Counted from the first letter of the stretch, positions 1-9,237 are shown. The stretch is 64,000 nucleotides of DNA from Paraburkholderia panacisoli (GCF_008369935.1 NZ_VTUZ01000023.1:79326-143325), one strand, 5' to 3'. Notes: generated by a model not told the origin, from the letters alone. A program made the numbers and translations.

Positions 1-557
1 CGAAGAGCCGTCTCGACGCGATCAGGCGCGCGATCGTGGACGCGATAGCCGCCTTCGTGGTCGGCGACCCGGCCGATCCCAAGGTTGCCGTCGGCCCCAT
101 GGTGACGGAGACGCAATACGAGCGTGTGCAGTCCCACATCCGCAAGGGCATCGCGGAAGGCGCGCAAGTCCTCGTGGGCGGGGTGGGTCATCCGCCCGGT
201 CTGGAGCTCGGCAACTTCGTCAGGCCGACGGTGTTCGTGGACGTGAGGAACGATATGACCATCGCGCAGGAGGAAATTTTTGGTCCGGTGCTCTGTGTGA
301 TCCCCTATGAAACGGAAGAGGAGGCGATCCGGATCGCCAACGATTCGAAGTATGGTCTTCATGCCTTCGTGAGCGGGGCCGACGTCGAGCGAGCGCGCCG
401 CGTGGCGTCGCAGATCCGTGCCGGGCGCGTTGTGATCAACGGCATGCGGGACGATCCCCAGGCGCCTTGGGGCGGATTCAAGCACTCGGGCGTGGGCCGC
501 GAATACGGTACTTTCGGTATCGAGGCATTTCTTGAACCGCGGGCGATTCTTGAGTGA
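1..557 (+). CDS. Aldehyde dehydrogenase, C-terminal part (cut by window edge)
   Basis: The reading frame is open from the first bases (codons in frame with position 3) to a TGA at 557, so the gene begins outside the window. The visible ~184 residues match the C-terminal third of NAD(P)-dependent aldehyde dehydrogenases: the EEIFGPVL motif near residue 90, then a NDSKYGLHAFV-type segment, and the closing PWGGFKHSGVGREYG stretch that shapes the substrate tunnel. The catalytic Cys and Glu lie upstream and cannot be checked. Ends with FGIEAFLEPRAILE. Substrate cannot be told from this part. Confidence 0.9.
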   Translation, partial: KSRLDAIRRAIVDAIAAFVVGDPADPKVAVGPMVTETQYERVQSHIRKGIAEGAQVLVGGVGHPPGLELGNFVRPTVFVDVRNDMTIAQEEIFGPVLCVIPYETEEEAIRIANDSKYGLHAFVSGADVERARRVASQIRAGRVVINGMRDDPQAPWGGFKHSGVGREYGTFGIEAFLEPRAILE

Positions 558-681
558 CCGGTCTCGCCGGCTCGAAACGTGCAGTAAGCAGATCAACTCA
601 TGACCCCGCCGGAAGACGCCGCGACAGAGTTGAATCCGGCAGTGTCATGCGTCACTCATCATTAGCCAGGAGAACGGCATC

Positions 682-1527
682 ATGTCCAGTCAGAAGTGGT
701 TCATTACCGGTGCGTCCGGCGGTCTGGGGCTCACCCTTACGGAAAAGGTGCTGGCCCACGGGCATCCTGTGGTTGCAGCGGTGCGCCGTGTCGAGGCGAT
801 GCAGGCGCTGAAGCAGGCTTATCCGGATCTGCTCGAAGTGGAATCGGTCGACTTGACCGACCGCGCACAGGTTCAGGCCGCCGCGGCGCGCTATCCCGAT
901 GTCGAGGTCGTCGTCAACAACGCGGGGGGAGCCGTTATCGGCGCGATGGAGGAAATGAGCGAGGCCGATATCGAACAGCAGATCGCGCTGAATCTGCTGG
1001 CGCCGATTCACGTCACGCGTGCCTTCCTCGGTGCGCTGCGCGCAAAGAAACGCGGCACGTTCATCCATGTCAGCAGCGTCGGCGGACGTGCCGCCTTCCC
1101 GGGAGGCTCCCTGTACCACGCCGCCAAGTTCGGACTTGAAGGCTTTGCCGAAGCGGTGAGCCAGGAGGTTGCCGAGTTCGGCATCAAGACCATCATCATC
1201 GAGCCGGGCTCTATCAAGACGGGTTTCGTGTCCAATATCCGCTGGACCACAGAACTCGGTGAATACAAGGACAGCGCGGTCGGCAAGCTGCGTCGCTGGA
1301 TCGAGGAAAGCGGCGACGCAAATGCTTCGGGCGATCCCGTGAAAATGGCCGACGTGATCTATACGGTCAGCCAGATGCCGGAACCGCCGCTGCGCACCGT
1401 CCTCGGCGGGGATGCCTATGCGTTGCTGGAAGCCGGTTACGCCGGGAGTCTGGCCGCACTGCAGGCGCAAAAGGACATCGCCGGGTCGGTGATGTTCGAG
1501 GGGAAAACAGGCTTTGTTCCCGAGTGA
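682..1527 (+). CDS. SDR-family NAD(P)-dependent oxidoreductase
   Basis: A 281-residue classical short-chain dehydrogenase/reductase. The Rossmann cofactor motif TGASGGLG is at residues 9-16, NNAG at 79-82, catalytic Ser near 131, and the YxxxK pair at Tyr145/Lys149. The ATG at 682 has an AGGAG ribosome-binding site about 9 bases upstream. Length and the extended C-terminal segment resemble the 'oxidoreductase, SDR family' group often found beside regulators in Burkholderia. It follows the aldehyde dehydrogenase by 124 bp on the same strand; co-transcription is possible but not shown. Substrate unknown. Confidence 0.9.
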   Translation: MSSQKWFITGASGGLGLTLTEKVLAHGHPVVAAVRRVEAMQALKQAYPDLLEVESVDLTDRAQVQAAAARYPDVEVVVNNAGGAVIGAMEEMSEADIEQQIALNLLAPIHVTRAFLGALRAKKRGTFIHVSSVGGRAAFPGGSLYHAAKFGLEGFAEAVSQEVAEFGIKTIIIEPGSIKTGFVSNIRWTTELGEYKDSAVGKLRRWIEESGDANASGDPVKMADVIYTVSQMPEPPLRTVLGGDAYALLEAGYAGSLAALQAQKDIAGSVMFEGKTGFVPE

Positions 1528-1877
1528 GCGTTGCCGCCGTGTTCGCCGCAAATGCAGCGTACCTCGCTGCCGGTCGTAGCTGGACCGGGATCATCGTGAT
1601 CGGCTGGAGTGCGCTGCAAGCGTGTGTAATCTGCGACTCAATCTCTTCATCACGCCGCATCTGGAAAGGCTCTCTAGCTGGTGACCCCATCTCTGAGCGT
1701 AAATCTGACTATCCGATTTTGTCAGGATGCTGCGACAGGCGAGCGGCTCTTCATGGCCGGAGAGCCGCCGCTATCGGGCCCGTCGGACTGCGCTCACCCG
1801 CATCCGGCCGAATCCGGGAATAACCGACGCATCCCCACGGTCTTGCAGGTAGGACAGACACGAAATGGGGTGATCAA
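1528..1877. other. Intergenic, no gene recognised
   Basis: About 350 bp between the SDR and the next small gene. Short open frames on both strands have no ribosome-binding site and no recognisable protein signal. No clear terminator was seen. Confidence 0.5.
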
Positions 1878-2168
1878 ATGAACATCGTCGACATGGCCCG
1901 TGCATCGGGATTGGCCGTCATCCTCGACGGCAGAATCGGGCGCGAGGAATACCAGAGCGTATGCGGTTCGGTATCGGCATTACAGCGATTCGCCGAAGCG
2001 GTATGTCAGGGCGCGGCGAGTCAGCGCGAGTCTGCTGCGCCGCGGTCGCCGGCGGCCGATCTGTCTGGACGGTTACGCCGCAGGTTGATTGGAGGTGTGG
2101 GAATATCCGGCGGCCGTGCGGTGTTTGCGCGTCGCGTGTCGCACAACGCTCGCCGGACGCTGGCATGA
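1878..2168 (+). CDS. Small hypothetical protein, coupled to the membrane-anchor gene
   Basis: A 96-residue open frame starting ATG after a GGGGTGATCAA stretch. The first ~45 residues (MNIVDMARASGLAVILDGRI... then REEYQSVCGSVSALQRF) look like a genuine protein; the Arg/Ala-rich tail is less convincing. Its TGA overlaps the ATG of the next gene by four bases (ATGA at 2165), typical of translational coupling, which is the best evidence that it is real. Function not recognised. The tail could be a frameshifted or decayed part. Confidence 0.45.
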   Translation: MNIVDMARASGLAVILDGRIGREEYQSVCGSVSALQRFAEAVCQGAASQRESAAPRSPAADLSGRLRRRLIGGVGISGGRAVFARRVSHNARRTLA

Positions 2169-2926
2169 CGGTGCAGATGCAAGCCGTTCTGCGTCGGCTG
2201 CAACTCGGGTCGGGCGTGGTGTTGCTGGTCTATCTCTTTCTCCATCTGATCAATCACGCGCTCGGGATCTGGTCACTCGAACTTGCCGGACGCGGCCTCG
2301 TTTTAGCGCTGTGGCTGTGGCGTAGCGCACCTGGAACGATCGCGTTGTACGGTGCGGCTGCGCTCCATTTTGCGCTGGCCGTGCGCACGATATACGGGCG
2401 CCGTCACTGGAGCCTACCGCTAGCCGAATGGGTCCGCCTGTGGGCAGGACTCAGCCTGCCGCTGCTGCTGATCCGCCATGCAGTGACGACCCGGCTCGCG
2501 TCCTCGCTCTATGGCTTCGAGCCTGACTATGAGCGCGTCGTTATCCTCCTGCTAACGAGTGGTACGCAGGGTTTGCAGCTTGCGCTGCTCGCGCCCGGAT
2601 GGATACACGGATGCCTCGGACTATGGTTTCGATTGCGTCATTTCCCGTGGGCGCGCCGCATGAAGCCCGCGCTGTTGACATCGGTCGTTCTCTTGCCGTT
2701 GCTGTCGGCGGCAGGCTTTATCCGGATGATGCGAGCTGTCGAGGCGAAGAGCGTAGTGCTTGCGGCCCCCGATCCAAAACTGGTTGCGCATCAGCTCGCC
2801 CTGAATGTCTGGCGTCACGATCTCGTGACCTTGTACTTGTCTTTGATCGTTAGCGCGTTTGTCGCAGGCCAATTGCGCAACGGGCTTGAACGCCGAAGAC
2901 TGCGCAAGAGTTCGCTGAGTTCGTGA
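2165..2926 (+). CDS. CyaC-like diheme-type membrane anchor without cyclase domain
   Basis: A 253-residue polytopic membrane protein with about six hydrophobic segments. The first segment carries LFLHLINHALG and later ones carry LLIRHAVTTR and a conserved LYGFEPDYERV loop. This resembles the succinate-dehydrogenase/cytochrome-b-like membrane anchor of CyaC-type class III adenylate cyclases, where such histidines bind heme and sense quinone redox state. In that family a 2Fe-2S ferredoxin domain and a cyclase catalytic domain normally follow. Here the frame stops right after the last membrane segment (RRLRKSSLSS) and no remnant of those domains was seen downstream. The ATG at 2165 overlaps the previous stop. 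Role inferred only: a free-standing redox anchor or a truncated cyclase. Confidence 0.65.
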   Translation: MTVQMQAVLRRLQLGSGVVLLVYLFLHLINHALGIWSLELAGRGLVLALWLWRSAPGTIALYGAAALHFALAVRTIYGRRHWSLPLAEWVRLWAGLSLPLLLIRHAVTTRLASSLYGFEPDYERVVILLLTSGTQGLQLALLAPGWIHGCLGLWFRLRHFPWARRMKPALLTSVVLLPLLSAAGFIRMMRAVEAKSVVLAAPDPKLVAHQLALNVWRHDLVTLYLSLIVSAFVAGQLRNGLERRRLRKSSLSS

Positions 2927-3133
2927 CACGGCCAGGACCCTGTGCGAGATAGCCGCTGTTTTGCCGTAAGGATGTATTCGACTACGCCCGCTGCCTTCTA
3001 TCCAGAGATCGGGAATATCCGACGAGAAATCCCAGTCTTCCTGATGCGCGTCGCACAACACTCACAAGCTGACCCAACAGTCCGGAGTGAATGCATGCGC
3101 GCGAATACAGTCTCAGGTTAAAAGGAGTGCAGA

Positions 3134-3454
3134 ATGAAATCGGAATCGATGAATCAGTATGTGGTTTCCCCACTACGGAGTTTGGTGATCGTTGGCGTGA
3201 TGTCGATGGCGAGCTTCGCGAGCGTTGAAGCGCAAACCGTGTCGGAGCCTGCGGCCCATCAACTCACCCGTGCGGAAGTCACGCATGAACTCGAAGAACT
3301 GGAGGCGGCGGGATACAACCCATCGCAGGGTGATGATGGTTCGTATCCCGCCGATCTTCAGGCCGCGGAAGCAAAGGTGGCCGCTAGACATCGAGCGGAA
3401 AGAGACGCGGCGATGAGCGCGGGAAAGAGCGGGCCGTCGATGCCCATGCCTTGA
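3134..3454 (+). CDS. DUF4148 domain-containing exported protein
   Basis: A 106-residue protein with an N-terminal hydrophobic export signal (residues ~14-33, ending ASVEAQ) and the DUF4148 core: LTRAEVTHELEELEAAGYNP followed by YPADLQAAEAKVAA. The family consists of small periplasmic proteins of unknown function, abundant in Burkholderia. The ATG at 3134 has a good AAGGAG site 8-9 bases upstream. It is monocistronic as far as can be seen; an in-frame second ATG at 3149 is a possible alternative start. Confidence 0.9.
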   Translation: MKSESMNQYVVSPLRSLVIVGVMSMASFASVEAQTVSEPAAHQLTRAEVTHELEELEAAGYNPSQGDDGSYPADLQAAEAKVAARHRAERDAAMSAGKSGPSMPMP

Positions 3455-3781
3455 GGGGAGGGCCGGAGTCGGAGCGAACTCGTGTCGATGCACCTTCGTA
3501 CGCTGACCGAACATCACTCGAGCCGATCAACTGGCAGCGCGATCCTTTGCCGGCGAGGGGACATGGAAAGGGCATATCCCGACCCCTCTCCGGCCATTGG
3601 AGCGAGCGCGACGCGAACCGCGGCTTCTGCCAGGTACAACGGTCCTTGCCGGCTGGCGCGCGGGCGGTCGGACAACTTGCTTCGACCAGGACTGCGAATC
3701 CGCCTCGAACGCGTTGCTTTGACCCATGAGGCCTTCCTCAAAATCGCCTGCTGCATCATTTGCTGGCGACGGTTGAAAGAC
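3455..3781. other. Intergenic, no gene recognised
   Basis: About 330 bp between the DUF4148 gene and the 3' end of the convergent MFS transporter gene. No supported coding frame; no strong hairpin with a T-run found. Confidence 0.5.
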
Positions 3782-5248
3782 TCATTTTGTTAGCGCTTCC
3801 TGGATGGAACCTGCGGACGACGCCTCGTCTTGCGCCTGACCGTGCGTGCGCGTACGCACGAATGCCCCGGCCAACGCGGAGGCCATTACCGCCGCCATGG
3901 CCCCCAGCAGGAACGCCAGGTGGTAGCCGCTATTGAGCGCAGTAGCGGCATCGGCACCCGCAGCGGCCAGGCCATCGGTGCGCGCTGCGGCCAGGCTCGC
4001 CAGGATGGCCAGGCCCAGTGCGCCGCCCATCATGAACGACGTGTTGACCACACCCGAGGCCAGGCCCGACTCATCCGGCGCTACATCGCTCATCGCGGCC
4101 AGCAACACCGGGTTGAAGGCCACTCCCGCCCCCAGGCCCATCAGCACCATGCCCGGTAGCACGTTCAGCAAGAAGCTGCCTTCGGCCGGCGCACGCGCAA
4201 ACAGCACCAGCCCGACTGCCGCCGCCAGCAAACCCAGCGAGAGCGGCGCGCGAATCCCGAAGCGCATCACCAGCCTGGCCGACAGCCTCAGCGAAAACAC
4301 CGCCATGATGATGTTGGCCGGCAGGAACGCCAGCCCCACCTGCATTGCGCTGTACTTCAACAAGCGCTGCATGTAAAGCGCCGAGATGAAGAACCACGCG
4401 AACAGCGCAGCCGCCCACAGCACGCCCACCACGTTGGCCGTGGCCACGTTGCGCAGCGCGAACATGTGCAGCGGCATGAGCGGGTGCGACACGCGCGATT
4501 CGATGACGAGGAACGCGATCATGAGCGCGATGGCAATACCCAGTTGGGCAAGCGTTTGCGCAGACGTCCAACCGGCTTCGTTGCCGTGCACGATGGCGTA
4601 CACCGCCAGCATCAGCGATGCGGTAACGGTGATGGCGCCCGCCACATCCATCCTGGCGCGATCTGCCAGCGGCTTGCCCGCCGGCAGCAGCGCCACACAT
4701 CCGGCACACACCGCCACACCGATCGGCAGGTTGACCAGGAAGATCCAGTGCCAGCTCAATGCGCTGGTCAGCAGCCCGCCCAGCAGCACGCCGATGCTGC
4801 CGCCGCCCCCGCCCACGAACCCGTAGATGCCCATTGCCTTCGCGCGGTCCGCCGGCGCGGTGAACAGGTTCATGATGAGTGACAGCGACACGGCCGACAC
4901 CACTGCACCGCCCAGCCCCTGAACGGCGCGCGCCGTGATTAGCAGCCCTTGCGAATTCGCCAGCCCGCAGGCCGCCGAGGCCAGCGTAAATATCGTGATA
5001 CCCAGCAGGAACAACCGCCGATGGCCAAACAGGTCGCCCAGCCGCCCGCTCAGCAGCAGGAAGCCGCCAAAGGTGAGCATATAGGCGTTGATCACCCACA
5101 CGAGCGAGGTTTCGGTAAAGCCCAGGTCCGCCCGGATGGAGGGCAGTGCGACATTCACGATGGTCGTGTCCAGCACGATCATCAGCACGCCCATGCAGAG
5201 TACGATGAGGGCAAGCCAGCGTTTGCGGTCGTCGATGCCATGCGTCAT
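3782..5248 (-). CDS. MFS multidrug transporter, DHA2 (EmrB/QacA) family
   Basis: A 488-residue inner-membrane drug:proton antiporter of the 14-helix DHA2 class. Visible marks are the first-helix motif LDTTIVNVALPSI, the W-x-x-N-A-Y-M-L segment and loop motif A (GRLGDLFGHRR). I chose the ATG at 5248 (MTHGIDDRKRW...), because the 67 residues upstream in the same frame are not membrane-like and not family-like; the AGGAGCAGTT stretch just upstream can serve as ribosome-binding site. It is the most distal gene of the leftward redox cluster, 560 bp after the pirin gene, so it may have its own promoter. Likely exports toxic organic compounds; substrate unknown. Confidence 0.92.
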   Translation of the reverse strand: MTHGIDDRKRWLALIVLCMGVLMIVLDTTIVNVALPSIRADLGFTETSLVWVINAYMLTFGGFLLLSGRLGDLFGHRRLFLLGITIFTLASAACGLANSQGLLITARAVQGLGGAVVSAVSLSLIMNLFTAPADRAKAMGIYGFVGGGGGSIGVLLGGLLTSALSWHWIFLVNLPIGVAVCAGCVALLPAGKPLADRARMDVAGAITVTASLMLAVYAIVHGNEAGWTSAQTLAQLGIAIALMIAFLVIESRVSHPLMPLHMFALRNVATANVVGVLWAAALFAWFFISALYMQRLLKYSAMQVGLAFLPANIIMAVFSLRLSARLVMRFGIRAPLSLGLLAAAVGLVLFARAPAEGSFLLNVLPGMVLMGLGAGVAFNPVLLAAMSDVAPDESGLASGVVNTSFMMGGALGLAILASLAAARTDGLAAAGADAATALNSGYHLAFLLGAMAAVMASALAGAFVRTRTHGQAQDEASSAGSIQEALTK

Positions 5249-5808
5249 GGAACTGCTCCTGTCGGATGCCGGCAGTTCAAGACTGCACAGCGGATTCGGG
5301 ATTGGCGAAGCCGGTTGCAAAAGCCTTGCCGCACATCGCGTTCGTATAGTCAATTGCGTGCCGCACGCGAGCGTTGCCGGCGTGCGTAGCGGCATAGCCG
5401 AGGATGGCGCCACGGCAATGACGTTCGGTATAAGAGACGGTTTCCACAAGATCCCGAAGGGACTGCTGACTTCACCGTCATACTGCTAACCTTAGTCGCG
5501 TCGATGCAGACGGAATCAGGCAGATGTGCAAGTCGATCTTTGACGATAAGCGGTCGATGGCTGATCGCACCGTTGTTGCCCGGGTCCACTCGCATGAGTC
5601 ATTCGAGCATCGTCAGCTTGACCGCGCGGTCTTCAGCGCCTTGCTCCACCCCAGCAGGTCGTCGATCGTTTGTTCGGCGACAGCATCGAGTTCGGCCAGG
5701 TGCGGGGTGATGTCCTGGCTTTGAAAATGCGCGCATATCGCTGCAGCCGGAACATGGACCGCCGACCGGATCGCTGAGTGGAATAGCATCGTTCTACGAA
5801 AGAGCGGA
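5249..5808. other. Intergenic with one doubtful 58-residue ORF
   Basis: Spacer between the MFS and pirin genes. A leftward frame at 5613-5789 begins 20 bp after the pirin stop and encodes 58 residues whose end (LAELDAVAEQTIDDLLGWSK) looks protein-like, perhaps the tail of a lost redox gene. It has no clear ribosome-binding site and I could not identify a family. Confidence 0.35.
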
Positions 5809-6663
5809 TCAACTCACCACGCCCTTGGCGCGCAGCTCGCGACCGATGCGCGCGATTTCGCGCTCGCCCTCGATCAGCGCTGCGGAGCTGGTGTGCACCG
5901 AGTAGTAGCCGAGGTGGAGATCGTGCGGATGCGGGATTGCCGTACCGAGCACGAAGCGCGCGTCGGTCACAGCGTCGAACTCGATCGCCGCATCGGACTG
6001 TTCGAATACGGCCAGTTCGCCTTTGTCGACTGGATCGGGCGTGCACAGGCTGCCGTCCATCACTGCGATCCAGCCGACCCGGTAGCCCCGCGGCGGCTGG
6101 TAGGTCCAGCGCTGGCCGGCCTTGAGCTCCACAACGAAATAGTTGACGCCCGGAGGTGCATCAATCGGGCTGACCGCCTCGCCGCTATGGCCGAGCAGCA
6201 CGCGCGCCGGCCCGTCCGACGGGATTTCGTCAGCCGAAAGATGTTGGCTGAAGGCGGGAGCCAGTTCGCGCCCCGGCGGCAAGGCGACCCATAGCTGGAA
6301 GGCCTTGACCGGGGGCACGGCGAAGCCGGAATGCCAGACGCCGCGACCGGCGCTCATCCATTCGATGTCGCCCGCCACCATCGTCCCTTCGTGGCCGATG
6401 GATTCGACATAGCGACCTTGCCCTTCCATCGCCAGGGTCAACGTGGCGATGCCCGAATGCGGATGCCAGCCGAAACCCTGTTGGCCAATCGCCTCTTGCG
6501 TATCGACGAGATCGAGAAATACGAACGGCTTGATCATCTTGCCGACGTCGGAGGGGCTGACCATGCGGACGACCGGCCCGTGCGCGTCGCCGCGCGTGCG
6601 GAAGATTACGTTACGGCCGACACCGGCGAGGGGAGTGGGCGGGGTTTGGATGACGGCATTCAT
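5809..6663 (-). CDS. Pirin-family protein (bicupin)
   Basis: A 284-residue pirin-like protein. The N-terminal cupin has the metal-ligand pattern HPHSGIATLT (His residues near 67 and 69) followed by an E-x-H-E-G-x-M segment, and the W-M-S-A-G-R-G-V-W-H-S motif near residue 105. Pirins bind Fe or Cu; several have quercetin dioxygenase activity and others act as redox-linked cofactors. It lies 153 bp after the NmrA-like gene in the same direction, within a run of redox genes (YceI, AzoR, NmrA), and probably shares their stress response. ATG chosen because it begins the family's normal N-terminus. Confidence 0.93.
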   Translation of the reverse strand: MNAVIQTPPTPLAGVGRNVIFRTRGDAHGPVVRMVSPSDVGKMIKPFVFLDLVDTQEAIGQQGFGWHPHSGIATLTLAMEGQGRYVESIGHEGTMVAGDIEWMSAGRGVWHSGFAVPPVKAFQLWVALPPGRELAPAFSQHLSADEIPSDGPARVLLGHSGEAVSPIDAPPGVNYFVVELKAGQRWTYQPPRGYRVGWIAVMDGSLCTPDPVDKGELAVFEQSDAAIEFDAVTDARFVLGTAIPHPHDLHLGYYSVHTSSAALIEGEREIARIGRELRAKGVVS

Positions 6664-6816
6664 GGGCGCTCTCCAGGTAATCGACTTGCAATAGATGAGG
6701 TGTCCGGTCAGATGTCTGTATCGGTTTGCGCGTAATCGAGGAAGTGTTCCATGAACACCGTCAGCCTCAAGAATGCGAATGCCTCAGTCAGTCTTCCAGT
6801 TCGGAGCGGTGGGTTT

Positions 6817-7722
6817 TCAGGTGGCCGTGGGGGGCGCGAAGTTCGCTTTGGCCCATGCGGCAAACTCCGTCGGCTGCTGGCCGGCAACTTTGTTGGCGAG
6901 CGCGATCGCGTCGCGCGAATCGGAGCCGAGATAGGTGTGCGCTTCGAAGTAGGCGAGCATCGCGGCGATGCCCTCGGCGCCCGGGAACCAGCCCGCAAAA
7001 ACCTCGCGCGGGACTTGCTTGAACGAGAAGTTGTTTCCTTGGCGATTCAGGGTGGCGATGATCTCGTTGAAGCTCAAGAAATCGCCGACGAGCGGCAAAT
7101 GTTCACCGTGCCCAGCGAGCTCCGGCCGTGCGAACGCACCAGCCACGATGCGGCCGAGTTCGGTGATGTCGCCCATGTGGATGACCCGCCGCTCGGGATC
7201 AAGCGGTAGCGCCCAACCCGCGGTGCCATCCGCCTGTTTCTGCGGACCCATTACGCCGAGCAGGTTTTGATAGTAAAACGGAGCGATCACAAAGGTGTGG
7301 TGCGCAAATCCGGCTTCGCTGACGATACGCTCGACCTTCGCCTTGTCCGTGAAATGCGGGACATTGATCTTGCCGCGGCTGATGGTCTCCACGTCTGGGA
7401 GCGTCGACCAGATGAAGTGCTGCACACCGGCCTCTTTCGCCGCGTTGACGGCGGCGCGTGCCTGCCTGGGTTCGTCCGTACCTGCTTCCCAGGAATTGGT
7501 CACCAGGAAAACGCCGTGCGCTCCGGAAAATGCGGCTTTAAGCGTTTCCGGACGATTGAAATCCGCCAGCACGACTTCGTCACCGAGCTTCGGATGCGTG
7601 GCCGGATTGCGCGTCAACGCGCGCACCTTGAATTGACCGCTCGCCTGCAGCGCCCGCACAACGGCGCCGCCTTGCTGGCCGGTTGCGCCCACGACGGCGA
7701 TGAGCTTCTGGGTGTTCGACAT
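6817..7722 (-). CDS. NmrA-family NAD(P)-binding protein
   Basis: A 301-residue atypical SDR of the NmrA/HSCARG type. The dinucleotide motif GATGQQGGAVV is at residues 12-22, and the NmrA-like ALTRNPATHPK segment follows. It lacks a normal YxxxK catalytic pair, as expected for family members that sense NAD(P)(H) ratio rather than catalyse a reaction. The ATG at 7722 has GGAGAAC upstream. It is 40 bp downstream of azoR on the same strand, so both are probably in one transcript. Regulatory redox sensor or oxidoreductase; cannot be settled from sequence. Confidence 0.92.
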   Translation of the reverse strand: MSNTQKLIAVVGATGQQGGAVVRALQASGQFKVRALTRNPATHPKLGDEVVLADFNRPETLKAAFSGAHGVFLVTNSWEAGTDEPRQARAAVNAAKEAGVQHFIWSTLPDVETISRGKINVPHFTDKAKVERIVSEAGFAHHTFVIAPFYYQNLLGVMGPQKQADGTAGWALPLDPERRVIHMGDITELGRIVAGAFARPELAGHGEHLPLVGDFLSFNEIIATLNRQGNNFSFKQVPREVFAGWFPGAEGIAAMLAYFEAHTYLGSDSRDAIALANKVAGQQPTEFAAWAKANFAPPTAT

Positions 7723-7762
7723 GGTTGTTCTCCAGGGAGTAATTCGTTAGGGCGGTGCTACT

Positions 7763-8368
7763 TCACGCGGCGAGCGCGGCGGTCTCTTTCTTCGCCGAGG
7801 CGATGGCCCCGCTGCGTGCCTCCGGACCCATCGCCACCCCTTCCGCGCGAATGAAGGTGACATCCGTGACGCCCAGAAGGCCGAAGGCCGCTTTCAGATA
7901 GGTTTCCTGATGATCGAAGACGGCGGCCGGCGAGCCTTCGCTGTAAACGCCGCCGCGCGACGAGGTGATGACCAGCTTCTTGCCGCCGCACAGTCCGATC
8001 GGGCCGTGCTCCCCGTAGCGGAACGTTTTCCCGGCGACGGAGATGCGGTCGATCCAGGCCTTCAGTTGAGAGGGCACGCCGAGGTTGTACATCGGCGCGC
8101 CGATCACCACGATGTCGGCTGCCAGGAAATCATCGAGCGCGACCTGGCCCATGGCCACGTCGGCCTTCAATGCTCCGTCGACCGGAGCGCCTTGCGCGGC
8201 CGCGAGGTGTGCTGCCGTCAGATGGCCGATCGGTGTGGCGGCAAGGTCCAGACGAGTGACCGCAAGGTCGGGATGACGGCCCCGGAAGGTCGCGACGACA
8301 TCCGCTGAAAGATCACGGCTGACGGAGCCCTGACCGAGAATGCTGGAATCTACGTGTAACAGTTTCAT
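7763..8368 (-). CDS. azoR: FMN-dependent NADH-azoreductase
   Basis: A 201-residue flavodoxin-fold quinone/azo reductase. The FMN-phosphate-binding segment MKLLHVDSSILGQGSVSR is at the N-terminus, the GAPMYNLGVPSQLKAWID motif near residue 95, and TSRGGVYSEGSP near 138 is the second flavin/substrate loop. AzoR-type enzymes reduce azo dyes and quinones with NADH by two-electron steps in the cytoplasm. Only 21 bp separate it from yceI upstream, so it is cotranscribed. The linked LysR gene is the likely regulator. Confidence 0.95.
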   Translation of the reverse strand: MKLLHVDSSILGQGSVSRDLSADVVATFRGRHPDLAVTRLDLAATPIGHLTAAHLAAAQGAPVDGALKADVAMGQVALDDFLAADIVVIGAPMYNLGVPSQLKAWIDRISVAGKTFRYGEHGPIGLCGGKKLVITSSRGGVYSEGSPAAVFDHQETYLKAAFGLLGVTDVTFIRAEGVAMGPEARSGAIASAKKETAALAA

Positions 8369-8389
8369 GAGACTGATCTCCGAACGGAA

Positions 8390-8968
8390 TTACTGCTTGA
8401 GTGCTTCGGCCGAGATGAGCAGCCTGGTCTTCATGCTGAAGCCATAGGTCTTGCCAAAGTCGACGCCGAAGTCGCTGCGATCGAATTCGCCTACCGCGTC
8501 GACGCCGCATACTTCGCGCTTGAGCATCGGATGCGGCATGCACTTGAATGAGTCAATTGCCAGCGTCAGCGGCCTGGTCACGCCGTGCATCGTCAGATTG
8601 CCGACGATCGAGGCAGGCTTGTCGCCCTTGAACTTGATCGTGCCCTTGTAGGTCGCTTCCGGGAATTTCGACGCATCGAAGAATTGATCCGACTGCAGGT
8701 TCTGGTCGAGCTTCGTGCTTCCCGTGTGGACCGACGCAATGTCGGTCGTTACTTCAAGGGTGCCGGTCTTTGCCGCGCGATCGAGCGTCACCGTGCCCTG
8801 CGACTTGTCGAACTTGCCACGCCAGACCGACAAGCCGCCGATGTGGTCGGCCTCGAAACTCGGGTACGTGTGTTCCGGATCAAGCTGGTACGTCGGCACG
8901 TCCGCGAATGCCGACAAGGACAGTGAGGCGGCGAGTGCACCAGCCGCAATCATCAGATGCTTATTCAC
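8390..8968 (-). CDS. YceI-family periplasmic protein
   Basis: A 192-residue YceI-like lipocalin-fold protein with a signal peptide (residues 1-22, cleaved after LSAFA). Family features: YQLDPEHTYPSFEADHIGG, the FDASKFPEATYKGT segment and VVGNLTMHGVTRPL-like strand near residue 115. YceI proteins bind isoprenoid quinones or similar amphiphiles and are often induced by stress or base. It is the first gene of the leftward cluster yceI-azoR-nmrA-pirin. Two Cys residues in the last third (KCMPHPMLKREVCG) could form a disulfide. Confidence 0.94.
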   Translation of the reverse strand: MNKHLMIAAGALAASLSLSAFADVPTYQLDPEHTYPSFEADHIGGLSVWRGKFDKSQGTVTLDRAAKTGTLEVTTDIASVHTGSTKLDQNLQSDQFFDASKFPEATYKGTIKFKGDKPASIVGNLTMHGVTRPLTLAIDSFKCMPHPMLKREVCGVDAVGEFDRSDFGVDFGKTYGFSMKTRLLISAEALKQ

Positions 8969-9210
8969 ATCAATTTCCTTGAATCGTTAAGTTGCCGCGC
9001 CCGTGGGCGGTATCGGGTGATAAAACGCGCGCCGCGCTGACCTCGTGGCAACGATATGAAATTTGATCTGCACGCCGTCGGCGAGGGCCGACGTGTCCTT
9101 CAACTCGCCCGTATCGACGTTGAACACCGGGCGCCTGATCGGCCGCCTCCTGTGCGACACCACAAGTATGGGGATCAAAGGCGTTTCACACTAGATGGTA
9201 AAATCGGATC

Positions 9211-9220
9211 GGATTAATCC
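9211..9220. promoter_or_regulatory. Palindrome GGATTAATCC in LysR/yceI intergenic region
   Basis: A perfect 10-base palindrome 17 bp before the LysR start codon, in the spacer between the divergent LysR and yceI genes. The position suits an autoregulatory operator or promoter element; it is not a textbook T-N11-A LysR box, so assignment is tentative. Confidence 0.35.
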
Positions 9221-9237
9221 ATTTATGGAGAAATGCC

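Noticed and set aside
652..1551. Long leftward ORF (299 codons) opposite the SDR gene
   Set aside because: His/Arg/Asp-rich antisense shadow of a well-supported SDR gene; common in GC-rich DNA.
8987..9178. Leftward 63-codon ORF between yceI and the LysR gene
   Set aside because: No ribosome-binding site or family pattern; region more likely holds the divergent promoters.
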